Below, piece by piece: positions 54,449 to 63,914 of a stretch of 64,000 bases of DNA. The translations under genes were made by a program, and so were the position numbers. Origin of the DNA: Bradyrhizobium ivorense (GTDB taxonomy: Bacteria; Pseudomonadota; Alphaproteobacteria; Rhizobiales; Xanthobacteraceae); assembly GCF_900696085.1 (NCBI RefSeq), contig NZ_CAADFC020000009.1:402281-466280 (forward strand). Direction: 5' to 3'. The notes below the pieces were generated by a model. It did no database searches. It saw only the letters and a list, made by a program, of their open reading frames with translations, and was not told the DNA's origin. How positions within the stretch are numbered: position 1 is the first letter of the stretch; each line of letters opens with the position of its first letter.

Positions 54449-55444
54449 CTACCCGAACCGGTCCTGCCAGCTTGGCAGCGCGCCGGGGAAGGGCAGTGCG
54501 GTCGCCGCATACACGCCGCGGGCGATCGCGCGCGCCACCGTGTTGGCCGCGATCCCGCCGAGCGTGGTCAGGCCGAACAGCGGATCGATCGGTTTCGCGC
54601 CGGTCGCCGCGGCAAACACCACGTCGCCATCGAGCGGCGCGTGCACCGGATAGATCGCGCGCGCCATGCCGGTCTGCGCGATCATCGCGAGCCGCTTGGC
54701 CTGCGCCTTGGTCAGTTGCGCGTCGGTCACGACCACGACCAGCGTGGTGTTCTCCGCCGCGGTCGCCTCGGCGCCGCCCTTCAGCCGCATCCTGAGCATG
54801 TCCGATGTGAACGACGGCGGCAGGCCGCGGCCGCCGAACTCGCTATCGACCTCGAACGGCGCGGCCCAGAACCAGGGGCCCGTGCCGACGGTGACGCTGC
54901 CGACCGCATTGACCACGGCGAGCGCCGCGACCGTCACGCCGTCGTCGGTTCTGGCCGACGCCGAGCCGAGGCCGCCTTTCAGATTGGCCGTGGTCGCGCC
55001 CATGCCGGCGCCGACGCTGCCGAGGCGGAAATCGCCGCCGGCGGCGTCGGCCGCGGCATAGCCGAGATCGCGATAGGGCGGAAAGCGGCCCCACGCCTTG
55101 TTGCCGCCGTTGAGCAGGTCGAAGCAGATCGCGCCCGGCACGATCGGGATCACCGCGTCGCGAATCCGAAAGCCGCGGCCGCGCTCGGCAAGCCACGCCT
55201 GCACGCCGCCGGCGGCATCGAGCCCGAGCGCGGAGCCGCCGGACAGCGCGATGGCGTCGACCGCATCGACCACGTTATGCGGCGCCAGCAGCGAGTCCTC
55301 GCGGATCCCGGGGCCGCCGCCGCGGACATCGATCGAGGCCACCGCCGGGCGATCGAACAGGATCGCCGTGACGCCCGAGCCAATCGCGGCGTCATCGGCG
55401 TGGCCGACGCTGACGCCGGCAATATCGGTGAGCAGGTTTTTCAA
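54449..55444 (-). CDS. P1-family (DmpA-like) peptidase
   Basis: A 331-residue N-terminal-nucleophile type peptidase. Family landmarks are the start LTDIAGVSVGHADDAAIGSG, VSVGHA block, ALSGGSALGLDAAGGVQAWL and NTTLVVVVTDAQLTK, where self-cleavage would expose a Thr or Ser nucleophile (expected at the NTT site). Such enzymes act on D- or beta-amino acid amides. The start is read as TTG at 55444 after GCGAGGCACC; no better start keeps the family N terminus. Confidence 0.9.
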   Translation of the reverse strand: MKNLLTDIAGVSVGHADDAAIGSGVTAILFDRPAVASIDVRGGGPGIREDSLLAPHNVVDAVDAIALSGGSALGLDAAGGVQAWLAERGRGFRIRDAVIPIVPGAICFDLLNGGNKAWGRFPPYRDLGYAAADAAGGDFRLGSVGAGMGATTANLKGGLGSASARTDDGVTVAALAVVNAVGSVTVGTGPWFWAAPFEVDSEFGGRGLPPSFTSDMLRMRLKGGAEATAAENTTLVVVVTDAQLTKAQAKRLAMIAQTGMARAIYPVHAPLDGDVVFAAATGAKPIDPLFGLTTLGGIAANTVARAIARGVYAATALPFPGALPSWQDRFG

Positions 55445-55496
55445 GGTGCCTCGCGCGGCTATCCGATCGCTCCGATATAGCAGCCGCGGGGATAAA

Positions 55497-55530
55497 GAAA
55501 AACGCCCCGGCGGACCGGGGCGTTTTGTTG
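55497..55530 (-). terminator. Terminator of the liv operon
   Basis: Stem AACGCCCCGG / CCGGGGCGTT with loop CGGA; the minus strand continues with TTTTTCTTT. It lies 34 bases past the livK-type stop, so it ends the gene for the binding protein. Confidence 0.9.
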
Positions 55531-55563
55531 CGCGTTCTGATGTCAGATCAGCAGCGAGGGATC

Positions 55564-56682
55564 TCAAGACCCCTTCGGGTTGATCTCGGTGTAGTTGCCC
55601 TTGGCGTCCCACTTGTAGACGACATAGTCGATCGCCTTGATGTCGCCCTTGGCGTCGAACGCCATCTTGCCGAGCACGGTGTCCCACTCGCCGGCCTTGA
55701 TCGTGTCCATCACCTTCTTGGCGTCGGTCGACCCGGCCTTGGCGACGGCCTGGGTCCACACCTGCATCGCGGCGTAGGTGTAGAGCGTGTAGCCCTCGGG
55801 ATCGATGTTCTTGGCCTTGAACTTCTCGACAATCGCTTTCGCGGTCGGCTTGTTGCGCGGGTCGGGGCCGAAGGTGAACAGCGTGCCTTCCGCGGCCGGG
55901 CCGGTGATCGAGGCGAACTCCTTGTCGTTCATGGCATCGCCCGCCATCAGCACGGTCTGCAGGCCCTGGTCGCGCATCTGGCGCAGGATCAGGCCGGCTT
56001 CCTGGTGGTAGCCGCCGACATAGACCAGGTCGATATTGTCGCGCTTCAGGCGCGAGACGATCGAGTTGAAGTCCTTGTCGCCCTTGTTGTAGGACTCGAA
56101 CATCTTCTCCTGGAAGCCGGCCTTGTTCAGCGCCTTCTTGGTCTCGTCGGCGAGGCCCTTTCCGTAGGTGGTCTTGTCGTTCAGGATCGCGACGTTCTTG
56201 CCCTTGTAGTTCTTGACGATGAAGTCGGCGGCGACCAGGCCCTGCTGGTCGTCACGGCCGCAGACCCGCGCCACGTTCCAGAGCTTGCGCTCGGTGAACA
56301 GCGGATTGGTCGAGGCCGGCGTGATCTGCAGCACGTTGCTATCCGCATAGGCTTCAGAAGCCGGGATCGACGACGACGAGCAGAAGTGGCCGGCCACGAA
56401 CGGGATCTTCGCGCCGCCGATCTTCTCGGCGATCGAGCGCGCCTGCTTCGGATCGCAGGCATCGTCGTTGGCCTCGAGCTTGAGCTTCTTGCCGAGCACG
56501 CCGCCGCCTGCGTTGATGTCGGCGACCGCCTGCTCGGCGCCGTTCTTCATCTGCCGGCCGAAAGCGGATTCGGAGCCCGTCATCGGGCCCGCCACTGCGA
56601 TGGTAATGTCTTGCGCGAATGCGCTCGCCGACAATGCGAACGTAGCGCCCAATGCCAGGCCGATGAGCTTCAGTGATTTCAT
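55564..56682 (-). CDS. livK: Branched-chain amino acid ABC transporter substrate-binding protein
   Basis: A 372-residue periplasmic binding protein with a signal peptide (LIGLALGATFALSASAFAQD) and the family start DITIAVAGPMTGSESAFGRQ, then DDACDPKQARSIAEKI. It binds branched-chain amino acids or related compounds and delivers them to LivHM. The other liv genes follow upstream in transcription order (livH, M, G, F), with this gene last and a terminator behind it. Confidence 0.94.
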   Translation of the reverse strand: MKSLKLIGLALGATFALSASAFAQDITIAVAGPMTGSESAFGRQMKNGAEQAVADINAGGGVLGKKLKLEANDDACDPKQARSIAEKIGGAKIPFVAGHFCSSSSIPASEAYADSNVLQITPASTNPLFTERKLWNVARVCGRDDQQGLVAADFIVKNYKGKNVAILNDKTTYGKGLADETKKALNKAGFQEKMFESYNKGDKDFNSIVSRLKRDNIDLVYVGGYHQEAGLILRQMRDQGLQTVLMAGDAMNDKEFASITGPAAEGTLFTFGPDPRNKPTAKAIVEKFKAKNIDPEGYTLYTYAAMQVWTQAVAKAGSTDAKKVMDTIKAGEWDTVLGKMAFDAKGDIKAIDYVVYKWDAKGNYTEINPKGS

Positions 56683-56846
56683 GAGACGTCCCTCGTGGTC
56701 GTTGCCTCTTGCGGGAGGACCCGGGCAGGGCCCTTAACCGCGGGCATTGTCGGCTGATTTTCCGGCGAAGTCACCGGCAATTTTCAGGCAAAACGGCGCT
56801 GCGGCTGCAGCATCTTGCTGCAGGGGCAGCCTGAGAAAGCGTGCTG

Positions 56847-57593
56847 CTAGCCGCGGCGGCCGCCTTCCAGATAGGCGGCGCGGATTTCAGGGCGCTGCAG
56901 CAATTCGGCGCCGGTTCCGGCCAGCGTGATCAGGCCGTTGACCATGACATAGCCGCGATGGGCGAGCTTCAGCGCATGGTTGGCGTTCTGCTCGACGATC
57001 AGCACGGTGAGGCCGTCCTGCCGGTTCAGCGTGCGGATGGCGTCGAAGATCTGCCGCGCGATCAGCGGCGCGAGCCCGAGTGAGGGTTCGTCCAGCATCA
57101 ACAGGCGCGGCCGGCTCATCAAGGCGCGTCCGATCGCGAGCATCTGCTGCTCGCCGCCCGACAGCGTGCCGCCGCGTTGCGCGATGCGCTCCTTCAGCCG
57201 CGGGAACAGCGCGAACACGCGCTCGAGCCCGGCGGCACGTTCCGCCTCGCTGCAGTCGGTGGCGTCGGCGCCCATCTGCAGGTTTTCCGCCACGCTCATG
57301 CGCGGAAAGATCCGCCGCCCCTCCGGCGATTGCGCGATGCGCAGCCGCGCGATGTCGTGCGTCGGCACGCCGGTGATGTCGTGGCCGTCGAACTCGATCC
57401 TCCCCGAGCGGGCGCGCGGCTTGCCGAAGATCGTCATCATCAGCGTCGACTTGCCGGCGCCGTTGGCCCCGATCAGCGCGACGATCTCGCCGGCATTGAT
57501 CTCGATGTCGACACCCTTCAGCGCCTCGATCTTGCCGTACGCCGCACGCAGTCCGCGCACCGCGAGCAGGGGAGTTGAAGCTGCCGCGCTCAC
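56847..57593 (-). CDS. livF: Branched-chain amino acid ABC transporter ATP-binding protein LivF
   Basis: A 248-residue ATPase: Walker A GANGAGKST (residues 42-50), signature LSGGEQQM and Walker B LLMLDEPSLGL. LivF proteins are short and lack the long LivG-type tail. The start is GTG at 57593, four bases inside the end of livG. A gap of about 160 bases separates it from livK. Confidence 0.95.
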   Translation of the reverse strand: MSAAASTPLLAVRGLRAAYGKIEALKGVDIEINAGEIVALIGANGAGKSTLMMTIFGKPRARSGRIEFDGHDITGVPTHDIARLRIAQSPEGRRIFPRMSVAENLQMGADATDCSEAERAAGLERVFALFPRLKERIAQRGGTLSGGEQQMLAIGRALMSRPRLLMLDEPSLGLAPLIARQIFDAIRTLNRQDGLTVLIVEQNANHALKLAHRGYVMVNGLITLAGTGAELLQRPEIRAAYLEGGRRG

Positions 57594-58417
57594 GTGCCGC
57601 TCTCCATCACGGCGATGGCTTCTTCCTCGTCGGCGCCGAGATAGGCGGCGATCACCTTGGGATCGTCGCGCACCGCCTGCGGGGTGCCTTCGGCGATCTT
57701 GACGCCGTAGTCCATCACCACGACGTGGTCGGAGATCTCCATCACGACCGACATGTCGTGCTCGATCAAAAGGATCGACGTGCCGTCCTCGCGGATCGAC
57801 AGCAAGAGCTCGTTGAGCCCGCCGCTCTCGCGCGCGTTGAGCCCCGCGGCCGGCTCGTCGAGGCAGAGCAGCGCCGGCTCGGTGCACATCGCGCGCGCGA
57901 TCTCGAGCCGCCGCTGGTCGCCATAGGGCAGATTGCCGGCGGCATCGTCGGCGCGCGGCAGCAGGCCGACGCGGTCGAGCCAGGTCCGCGCCAGATCGAT
58001 CGCGCGTTGTTCGGCCTCGCGCCAGGACGGCACCCCGATCAGGCCGAGAAAGGTCAGCCCGGAGGCGCGCATCAGCGCGTTGTGCTGGGCGACCATCAAA
58101 TTCTCCAGCGCGGTCATGCCGGGGAACAGGCGGATGTTCTGGAAGGTGCGCGCCACCTTGGCGTATTTGGAGATGCGGAAATCGCCGAGCCGCTCGAGCT
58201 GGATGTTGCGGCCGTCGTCATGGGTGAGGCGGATCGCGCCGCCGCTCGGCCGGTAGAAGCCGGTGATGCAGTTGAACACCGTGGTCTTGCCGGCGCCGTT
58301 CGGTCCGATCAGCGCGGTGATCTTGCGCCGCTCGGCGGTGAAGGACAGGCTGTTGACCGCGACGATGCCGCCGAAGCGCATCATCAGGCGGTCGACGGCG
58401 AGGATGTCGTCGCTCAT
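57590..58417 (-). CDS. livG: Branched-chain amino acid ABC transporter ATP-binding protein LivG
   Basis: A 275-residue ATPase with Walker A GPNGAGKTT (38-46), the central LFPGMTALENLMVAQHN and the closing IEHDMSVVMEISDHVVVMDYG segment with the C-terminal extension typical of LivG. It overlaps livF by four bases and livM by four, so the three are translationally coupled. Confidence 0.96.
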   Translation of the reverse strand: MSDDILAVDRLMMRFGGIVAVNSLSFTAERRKITALIGPNGAGKTTVFNCITGFYRPSGGAIRLTHDDGRNIQLERLGDFRISKYAKVARTFQNIRLFPGMTALENLMVAQHNALMRASGLTFLGLIGVPSWREAEQRAIDLARTWLDRVGLLPRADDAAGNLPYGDQRRLEIARAMCTEPALLCLDEPAAGLNARESGGLNELLLSIREDGTSILLIEHDMSVVMEISDHVVVMDYGVKIAEGTPQAVRDDPKVIAAYLGADEEEAIAVMESGT

Positions 58418-59739
58418 CCGTGGCCCTCCTTGACGAGGTCGGACGAGATCGCCTGGTTGCGTTCCAAAAACACGGTCGGCGCGCGATGGCCGATCAGCCC
58501 GCGCGGCCGCCAGATCATCAGCAGCACCATCGCCATGCCGAACACCAGCATGCGGTACTGGTCGAGCCCGCGGAACAGCTCGAAGCCGCCGATCATGGTG
58601 ACCGCGGCCAGCGCGACGCCGAGCTGCGAGCCCATGCCGCCGAGCACGACGATCGCAAGCACCAGCGCCGATTCCTGGAAGGTGAAGGATTCCGGGCTGA
58701 TGAAGCCCTGCCGTGTCGCGAAGAACGCGCCGGCAAGGCCGCCGAACATCGCCCCGGTCGCGAACGCGGTCAGCTTGGTCGTGGTGACGTTGATGCCGAG
58801 CGCGCGGCAGGCCACTTCATCCTCGCGCAGCGCTTCCCAGGCCCGCCCGATCGGCAGCCGGCGCAGCCGGATCGTCACCCAGTTGGTAAGCAGCGCCATC
58901 GCCAGGATCAGATAGAACAGGAACACGATGCGGTGGGTCGGCGAGAACTCGATGCCGAGCCGCGCCGCCAGCCCGTCATCGCCCGGCGTCAGCGGAATGC
59001 CGAACATGGTCGGGCGCGGAATGCCGGAGACGCCGTTGGGGCCGCCGGTCAGGCTCTGCCAGTTGATGATGACGAGGCGGATGATCTCGCCGAAGGCGAG
59101 CGTCACGATCGCGAGATAGTCGCCGCGCAGCCGCAGCACCGGGAAGCCGAGCAGCACGCCCCAGAACGCCGCCAGGATGCCGGCGAGCGGCAGGCAGACC
59201 CAGAACGACAGTCCGAAATTGGTGGCGAGCAGCGCGTAGGAATAGGCGCCGACCGCGTAGAACGCGACATAGCCGAGATCGAGCAGGCCGGCGAGGCCGA
59301 CCACGACGTTGAGGCCCCAGCCCAGCATCACATAGGTCAGCACAAGGATCGAGAGGTCGAGAATGTAGCGCTGGTCGTAGAAGATCACCGGGATCAGGAA
59401 GGCGAAGATCAGCAGCGCCGGCGCGAGCCAACGTCCGACGAACGACATCGCGGCCTGCACCGGTTTTGGAACCATCCGCTCCGTGTCGACCGGTCCCCAC
59501 CATTGCCGCAGCAGCTCGACGATGATGCTGCCGCCGAACACGGTGGCGACGAGCGCTGCGAGATCGTCGAACCGCGTCCAGTAGATCAGGCCGCCCTGCG
59601 GCCCGGCCTCGGTGCGCACACCGATCATCAGCGAGAACAGCACCAGCGCGACGCCGGCGCTGATCAGGGATTTCTTGAAGATGAAGGCGGCGCCCGATGT
59701 TGACGGTGCGGGCGAGGGGCGGGCTGATGTTGCGCTCAC
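58414..59739 (-). CDS. livM: Branched-chain amino acid ABC transporter permease LivM
   Basis: A 441-residue permease with about ten spans. The typical central region is GWGLNVVVGLAGLLDLGYVA and LGFPVLRLRGDYLAIVTLAF, with the conserved EALREDEVACRALGIN loop that contacts the ATPase. It has a longer N terminus than E. coli LivM, common in alphaproteobacteria. Start GTG at 59739, ten bases from the livH stop. Confidence 0.95.
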   Translation of the reverse strand: MSATSARPSPAPSTSGAAFIFKKSLISAGVALVLFSLMIGVRTEAGPQGGLIYWTRFDDLAALVATVFGGSIIVELLRQWWGPVDTERMVPKPVQAAMSFVGRWLAPALLIFAFLIPVIFYDQRYILDLSILVLTYVMLGWGLNVVVGLAGLLDLGYVAFYAVGAYSYALLATNFGLSFWVCLPLAGILAAFWGVLLGFPVLRLRGDYLAIVTLAFGEIIRLVIINWQSLTGGPNGVSGIPRPTMFGIPLTPGDDGLAARLGIEFSPTHRIVFLFYLILAMALLTNWVTIRLRRLPIGRAWEALREDEVACRALGINVTTTKLTAFATGAMFGGLAGAFFATRQGFISPESFTFQESALVLAIVVLGGMGSQLGVALAAVTMIGGFELFRGLDQYRMLVFGMAMVLLMIWRPRGLIGHRAPTVFLERNQAISSDLVKEGHG

Positions 59740-59749
59740 AGGGCGTCCG

Positions 59750-60667
59750 TCAGACTTTTTCGACTTCGGGACGGCCGAGCAGGCCGGTCGGCATGAAGAT
59801 CAGCACCACGATCAGGATCGAGAACGCGGCGACGTCCTTGTACTCGACCGAGAAATAGGCCGACCAGAACGTCTCGATCAGGCCGATCGCAAGCCCGCCG
59901 AGCATCGCGCCGGGCAGCGAGCCGATGCCGCCCAGCACGGCGGCGGTGAACGCCTTGATGCCGGCGACGAAGCCCATGAAGAAATCCACCAGGCCGTAAT
60001 ACAACAGGTACATCATGCCGGCGACCGCGGCGAGCGCAGCGCCGATCACGAAGGTCATCGAGATGGTGCGGTCGACGTCGACGCCGAGCAGCGCGGCCAT
60101 GGTCTGGTCCTGCTCGCAGGCGCGCATGTCGCGGCCGAGCCGGGTGCGCGACACGATCCAGGTGAACATTGCGAGCAGCACGATGGTCGTGATGACGACG
60201 ACGATCTGAATGTTGGAGAGCTGCACCGCGAACCCGGCCGGTCCCTCATGCAGCGTGTAGCCGCCGGTGATGATCGGCGGCACCGGCTTGACCCGCGCGC
60301 CCTGCGACACCTGCGAGAAGTTGGTCAGCACGAACGACATGCCGATCGCCGACAGCATCGGCGCCAGGCGGAACGAATGCCTTAGAGGTCGGTAGGCAAT
60401 GCGCTCGATGGTCCAGCCATAGAGCGCGGTGATCACCATCGAGACCAGGAGCACGATCAGGAGGATCACCGGCACCGCGGTGAGGCCGAGCGACACCAGC
60501 ACCAGGAACGAGATCAGCGCGATGAAGCCGCCGATCATGAAGATGTCGCCATGGGCGAAGTTGATCATGCCGACGATGCCGTAGACCATCGTGTAGCCGA
60601 TCGCGATCAGGCCGTAGATCGAACCGAGCACGAGGCCGTTGATCAGTTGCTGGGCGAAATAATCCAT
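59750..60667 (-). CDS. livH: Branched-chain amino acid ABC transporter permease LivH
   Basis: A 305-residue permease. The family opening INGLVLGSIYGLIAIGYTMV and GMINFAHGDIFMIGGF is intact, with the ATPase-contact loop RACEQDQTMAALLGVDVDR. First gene of the livHMGF-K operon. ATG at 60667 (MDYFAQQLING) is chosen; the ribosome-binding site is weak. A family F repeat lies about 60 bases upstream. Confidence 0.95.
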   Translation of the reverse strand: MDYFAQQLINGLVLGSIYGLIAIGYTMVYGIVGMINFAHGDIFMIGGFIALISFLVLVSLGLTAVPVILLIVLLVSMVITALYGWTIERIAYRPLRHSFRLAPMLSAIGMSFVLTNFSQVSQGARVKPVPPIITGGYTLHEGPAGFAVQLSNIQIVVVITTIVLLAMFTWIVSRTRLGRDMRACEQDQTMAALLGVDVDRTISMTFVIGAALAAVAGMMYLLYYGLVDFFMGFVAGIKAFTAAVLGGIGSLPGAMLGGLAIGLIETFWSAYFSVEYKDVAAFSILIVVLIFMPTGLLGRPEVEKV

Positions 60668-60726
60668 GCGCTGCCGTAGTTCGAGCCTGTTCGGTTGAGA
60701 ACCGAACTGGCTCTCGTTTGATTTGG

Positions 60727-60773
60727 ACGCGTTTTCTTCACGCGAACCGGTCCCCACTTCGCTCGAAAACGCT
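60727..60773. repeat. GCGTTTTCGAGCGAAGTGG repeat, family F copy 3 (reverse)
   Basis: Reverse of the copies at 29325 and 52408: GCGTTTTCTTCACGCGAACC followed by CACTTCGCTCGAAAACGC. In the divergent region upstream of livH. Confidence 0.85.
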
Positions 60774-61036
60774 ATCTCGAGGACGCGGCGAGGGCCCCCG
60801 GCAGCCATTTTCCCCGCGTCGTGTCATTTTCTAACAGCGGAACCCCGGCGGCGGCAACAGCGCGGGGTGCGGCGAGAAGGCTTGTACATAACTAGTTTGG
60901 CGGGTGCGGTTCCGATGTCACAGGGGCGACACGGCGCTGCCTTGCAATGATCACGCCGGAACTCGTGTTCCCCGCGCAACTCCGCTGCTGCGGCCTGCGT
61001 TGCCTCCATGCTTCCATCAAGCAAAGGAGATTTTGC

Positions 61037-61210
61037 GTGAACAAACAGAACCAGAGCCCCGGGCAGCAGGGCCAGAGCCCGCCCCAAAAGCCCGGTCAGC
61101 AGCAACAGGGCGGCAGCCCGAAGCCCGGTCAGCAGCAGGGCGGCCAGAAGCCCGGCCAGCAGCAGATGGATCCGGGCCGTCAGGACCAGGACCCCGATCT
61201 GGATCGCTAA
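61037..61210 (+). CDS. Gln/Pro/Gly-rich small protein
   Basis: A 57-residue, low-complexity protein made of repeats of the type KPGQQQ(Q)GG with a short acidic end (PGRQDQDPDLDR). It starts with GTG at 61037 after AAAGGAGATT, a good site. It is intrinsically disordered by composition. A hairpin/T-run at 61239-61265 follows. No function can be assigned. Confidence 0.65.
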   Translation: MNKQNQSPGQQGQSPPQKPGQQQQGGSPKPGQQQGGQKPGQQQMDPGRQDQDPDLDR

Positions 61211-61238
61211 GGCGCGGTAGGCAAGCAGCAGATGAGAA

Positions 61239-61265
61239 GGTCTCGCCGAGCAGGCGGGGCCTTTT
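61239..61265 (+). terminator. Terminator of the Gln/Pro-rich gene
   Basis: Stem GGTCTCGCC / GGCGGGGCC (with G-U pairs), 5-base loop, then TTTT. 29 bases after the stop at 61210. Confidence 0.7.
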
Positions 61266-61434
61266 CCTTTGCCCCGATTTGGCACGGACACGGCTGTTCC
61301 CGATGCGATCCCCAGGAATTGATCGTGCCGGTTAAGGTAAACAAAGGGTTTAAATTGCTGCCGGCAATTGAACGGCGTTAGGTCGCTGGTCGAACCGCCC
61401 GCTTCAGCGGGCCGCGCAAAGCATGGGAAGCGTC

Positions 61435-61971
61435 ATGTCCAGCAACTGGCGGATCAGTTCATTCAACGGCGCGCTGCTCGCCGCCTATTTCATTCCGGTC
61501 TGGACCATCATCGCCTTCAACATCATGGTGTCGCCGATCCACGGGCTCTACGAGCGGCCGAGCGTGTCGATCGCGCTGTATGCCAGCGACCATCTGCAAC
61601 TCGCCAAGATGGCGACGGTGCGGCTCGCCTGGATGCTGGCGCTGGCGCGGATCACCGTGGTGGCGTTCTTCGCCCTGTTCCTCGCCATGGTCGCTTTCCC
61701 GAGGATGCGCAAGAACGGCGGCAGCGACGAGGCGCTTGCGGTGGCGCTGTGCCTCGGCAGCGTGCTCAGCTTCGTCAGCATGCTGCTGGCCTCGAAGACC
61801 GGCGAGCTCGGCGCGTTGCGCATGCATGCGGCCGAGCTGTTGATGCTGCTCGGCACCGCGATCGTGATGCTGGTCGACACCGCGCCGAAGCCGGCGGCCA
61901 AACCGGATGCCGTTGCCGCGACGCCTCCGCCCGTAGTGCCCGCCGGAGAGCTATCCCTTCAGCAGCCCTAG
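61435..61971 (+). CDS. Four-span hypothetical membrane protein
   Basis: A 178-residue protein with about four transmembrane segments (GALLAAYFIPVWTIIAFNIM, VVAFFALFLAMVAF, AVALCLGSVLSFVSMLLA, ELLMLLGTAIVMLVDTA) and a Pro/Ala-rich tail. No family recognised. The start at 61435 (MSSNWRISSF) follows GGGAAGC; an ATG at 61423 is possible. Its 3' end overlaps the convergent decarboxylase-like gene by 21 bases. Confidence 0.75.
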   Translation: MSSNWRISSFNGALLAAYFIPVWTIIAFNIMVSPIHGLYERPSVSIALYASDHLQLAKMATVRLAWMLALARITVVAFFALFLAMVAFPRMRKNGGSDEALAVALCLGSVLSFVSMLLASKTGELGALRMHAAELLMLLGTAIVMLVDTAPKPAAKPDAVAATPPPVVPAGELSLQQP

Positions 61972-62343
61972 CTCGGCAATGATCGCGTTTGCTTCCTTGA
62001 CGGCGTGGTTGGCCGCAGGCACTCCGCAATAGATCGCCTGCTGCAGCAGGATTTCCTTGATGTCGTCGGGCGAGAAGCCGCCCTCGGCCAGCGCCGCCCG
62101 CACATGCAGGCGGAATTCGTCCCACTGTCCCAACGCGACCATCGTGCCGATCACCAGCACCCGCCGCGTGCGATGATCGAAATGCGGCCGCGTCCAGATG
62201 TCGCCCCATGCGTAGCGGGTGATCAGGTCCTGGAAGTCGGTGTTGAAGGCGTTGCGGTTCTTGAGCGACTTGTCGACCCATTCATTGCCCAGCACCTTGC
62301 GGCGCTGCGTCATGCCGTCGTCGCGGCGTTGGTTGTCGTCCAT
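61951..62343 (-). CDS. Carboxymuconolactone decarboxylase-family protein
   Basis: A 130-residue protein of the PcaC/AhpD-like group: TRPHFDHRTRRVLVIGTMVA, then QWDEFRLHVRAALAEGGFS and EILLQQAIYCGVPAANHAV, where the Cys and His lie in the conserved position of PcaC. Either a beta-ketoadipate pathway decarboxylase or an AhpD-like peroxidase. No other pca gene is near. Start at 62343 after AGGAGACAATTTC. Confidence 0.9.
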   Translation of the reverse strand: MDDNQRRDDGMTQRRKVLGNEWVDKSLKNRNAFNTDFQDLITRYAWGDIWTRPHFDHRTRRVLVIGTMVALGQWDEFRLHVRAALAEGGFSPDDIKEILLQQAIYCGVPAANHAVKEANAIIAELGLLKG

Positions 62344-62379
62344 TGAAATTGTCTCCTCGTCATCGCGAGTCATGAACTC

Positions 62380-62466
62380 GTAGCCCGGATGGAGCGTAGC
62401 GCAATCCGGGGTTTCTGCGCCCGCTGCGAAATCTGTCCCGGATTTCGCTTCGCTCCATCCGGGCTT
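62380..62466. repeat. TAGCCCGG palindrome, family C copy 4
   Basis: TAGCCCGGATGGAGCGTAGC and TTCGCTTCGCTCCATCCGGG with a variable centre. Located just upstream of the carboxymuconolactone-like gene, about 15 bases from its ribosome-binding site. Confidence 0.85.
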
Positions 62467-62490
62467 CTGTAACGGGCCCTGGTTAGTCAA

Positions 62491-62727
62491 TCCCTTTTTG
62501 CATCATCCGCTCGCCGGGAACCTGCTTCTGTACGGGATCGGCGCGGTGGCCGTCGCCTGATGGGGTTCTAAGAGGAGCAGGTCGGCCAATCTACGGAAGC
62601 GTGATCGCATCGTGGGATGCGTCGACAACCCGGATGACGGCCTGACCTGATCCATCGTCCCGGCGAAGGGACTTCGCTTCGGGAAGGCTGGTGTGGTGAC
62701 CCGCCCGAAAACTTGTTTGCTCCTGTT
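62491..62727. other. Region between decarboxylase-like gene and IS110 transposase
   Basis: About 240 bases without a gene. One end of the IS110 element is expected in here (this is the 3' side of the transposase), but I could not fix it, since this family has no terminal inverted repeats. Confidence 0.5.
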
Positions 62728-63768
62728 TTAAGCCGCCATGGCGGTTGCCTTGGCAGTCGCGTTGAAGGGGACGTTGTCCTTGAGCATGCGCAGCATGATC
62801 ACGGCGAGCTTGCGCGCCAGCGCCACCTTGGCCTTGCTGATGCCGGCGCGGCGGGCGATCCGCATCGCCCAGCTCTTGAGCTGCGCGCAGCCCTTGATCG
62901 GCTTGCTCAGGATGCTGTGGGCGGCCTCATAGAGCGCCTCGCGCACCGCGGCGTCGCCGTTTTTGCTGATGCGGCCGGAATAGTCGGTCTCGCCCGACTG
63001 ATACTTCTTCGGCGTCAGCCCGAACAGCGGCCCCGCCCGCTTCGACGAAATGAAGCGGGAGGTGTCGTCGATGGCGCTGGCATAGGTCAGCGAGGTGACC
63101 GGTCCTACGCCCGGCGTCGACATCAGCAGCCTGGCCTTGGCATCCAACCGCGACATCGCCCGCACCCGCTTCTCAAATCCGTTGAACTCGCGCACCAGCA
63201 CCGTGTGGGCCGCGAGCAGCGCCTCGGCGATCGTCTCGAGCGCCGGATGACCGGCCACCAGCTCGCGGATCCGTGGCGCAAAGCTGCGCTTGGTTGTCTT
63301 GCCGACCTTCAAGCCGAAGCCGCGCAAGATCCCGCGCAGGCTGTTCTCGACGTCCTGGAGCTTGTTCTGGACCAGCTTGCGCGCCGTCAGCATTGCGCGG
63401 GTCTCCTGCGCGCTCATCGACTTGCAGTGGACCGGCCGGAACCAGCCGAGCCGGATCAATTGCGCGATATTGCGGGCATCGTTGCGGTCAGACTTCACCG
63501 GCATCGCCTTGAACGCGTCGCTCACATGGCGCGTCTCCAGAAGCTCGACCGCCAGACAGGCCTTCTTCATCGCCGCATAGAGCCATTGCGACAGCGGTCC
63601 GGCTTCAAGTCCGATCCTGGCCAGATCGAACCCGAGCGAGCGGAACCAGTCGATCAGCGCCTCCGGCTCGCTCGCCACCTTGGCCTCGCGAACGATCTTG
63701 CCGTTCGCATCGACAACGCACACGCTGGAGCATTCCAATGACACGTCGATTCCGGCATAATGGTCCAT
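62728..63768 (-). CDS. IS110-family transposase
   Basis: A 346-residue DEDD-type transposase. The RuvC-like N domain has the acidic residues Asp8 (GIDVS), Glu55 (GLEAG), Asp94 and Asp97 (SDRNDARN). The C-terminal Tnp_20 domain shows STPGVGPVTSLTYASAID and the Ser-containing SGETDYSGRISKNGD block used in recombination. The gene looks intact, with ATG at 63768 after GAGGAGAGACG. Recent work shows that the non-coding end of such elements encodes a bridge RNA that guides target choice; here that would lie upstream at 63769-63930. Confidence 0.94.
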   Translation of the reverse strand: MDHYAGIDVSLECSSVCVVDANGKIVREAKVASEPEALIDWFRSLGFDLARIGLEAGPLSQWLYAAMKKACLAVELLETRHVSDAFKAMPVKSDRNDARNIAQLIRLGWFRPVHCKSMSAQETRAMLTARKLVQNKLQDVENSLRGILRGFGLKVGKTTKRSFAPRIRELVAGHPALETIAEALLAAHTVLVREFNGFEKRVRAMSRLDAKARLLMSTPGVGPVTSLTYASAIDDTSRFISSKRAGPLFGLTPKKYQSGETDYSGRISKNGDAAVREALYEAAHSILSKPIKGCAQLKSWAMRIARRAGISKAKVALARKLAVIMLRMLKDNVPFNATAKATAMAA

Positions 63769-63844
63769 GGTCGTCTCTCCTCGATGCTTGGAGCGGGCTC
63801 AAGCCCCGACTCCGTTACACCATCAATGTGAGGGACGACCGCCC

Positions 63845-63914
63845 CCCTTCCAAGCAAGCCGCGCGACGCGCGCATCAAAACAGCGCCGTAGCTAGCGCGG
63901 CTTGCTTGGAAGGG
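63845..63914 (-). ncRNA. Candidate bridge-RNA hairpin upstream of IS110 transposase
   Basis: CCTTCCAAGCAAGCCGCG and its exact reverse complement CGCGGCTTGCTTGGAAGG (19-bp arms counting one more pair) enclose a 32-base loop. In the IS110 family a structured RNA in the upstream non-coding end directs integration; a long hairpin at this place is a reasonable candidate. No loop-target pairing was checked. Confidence 0.4.
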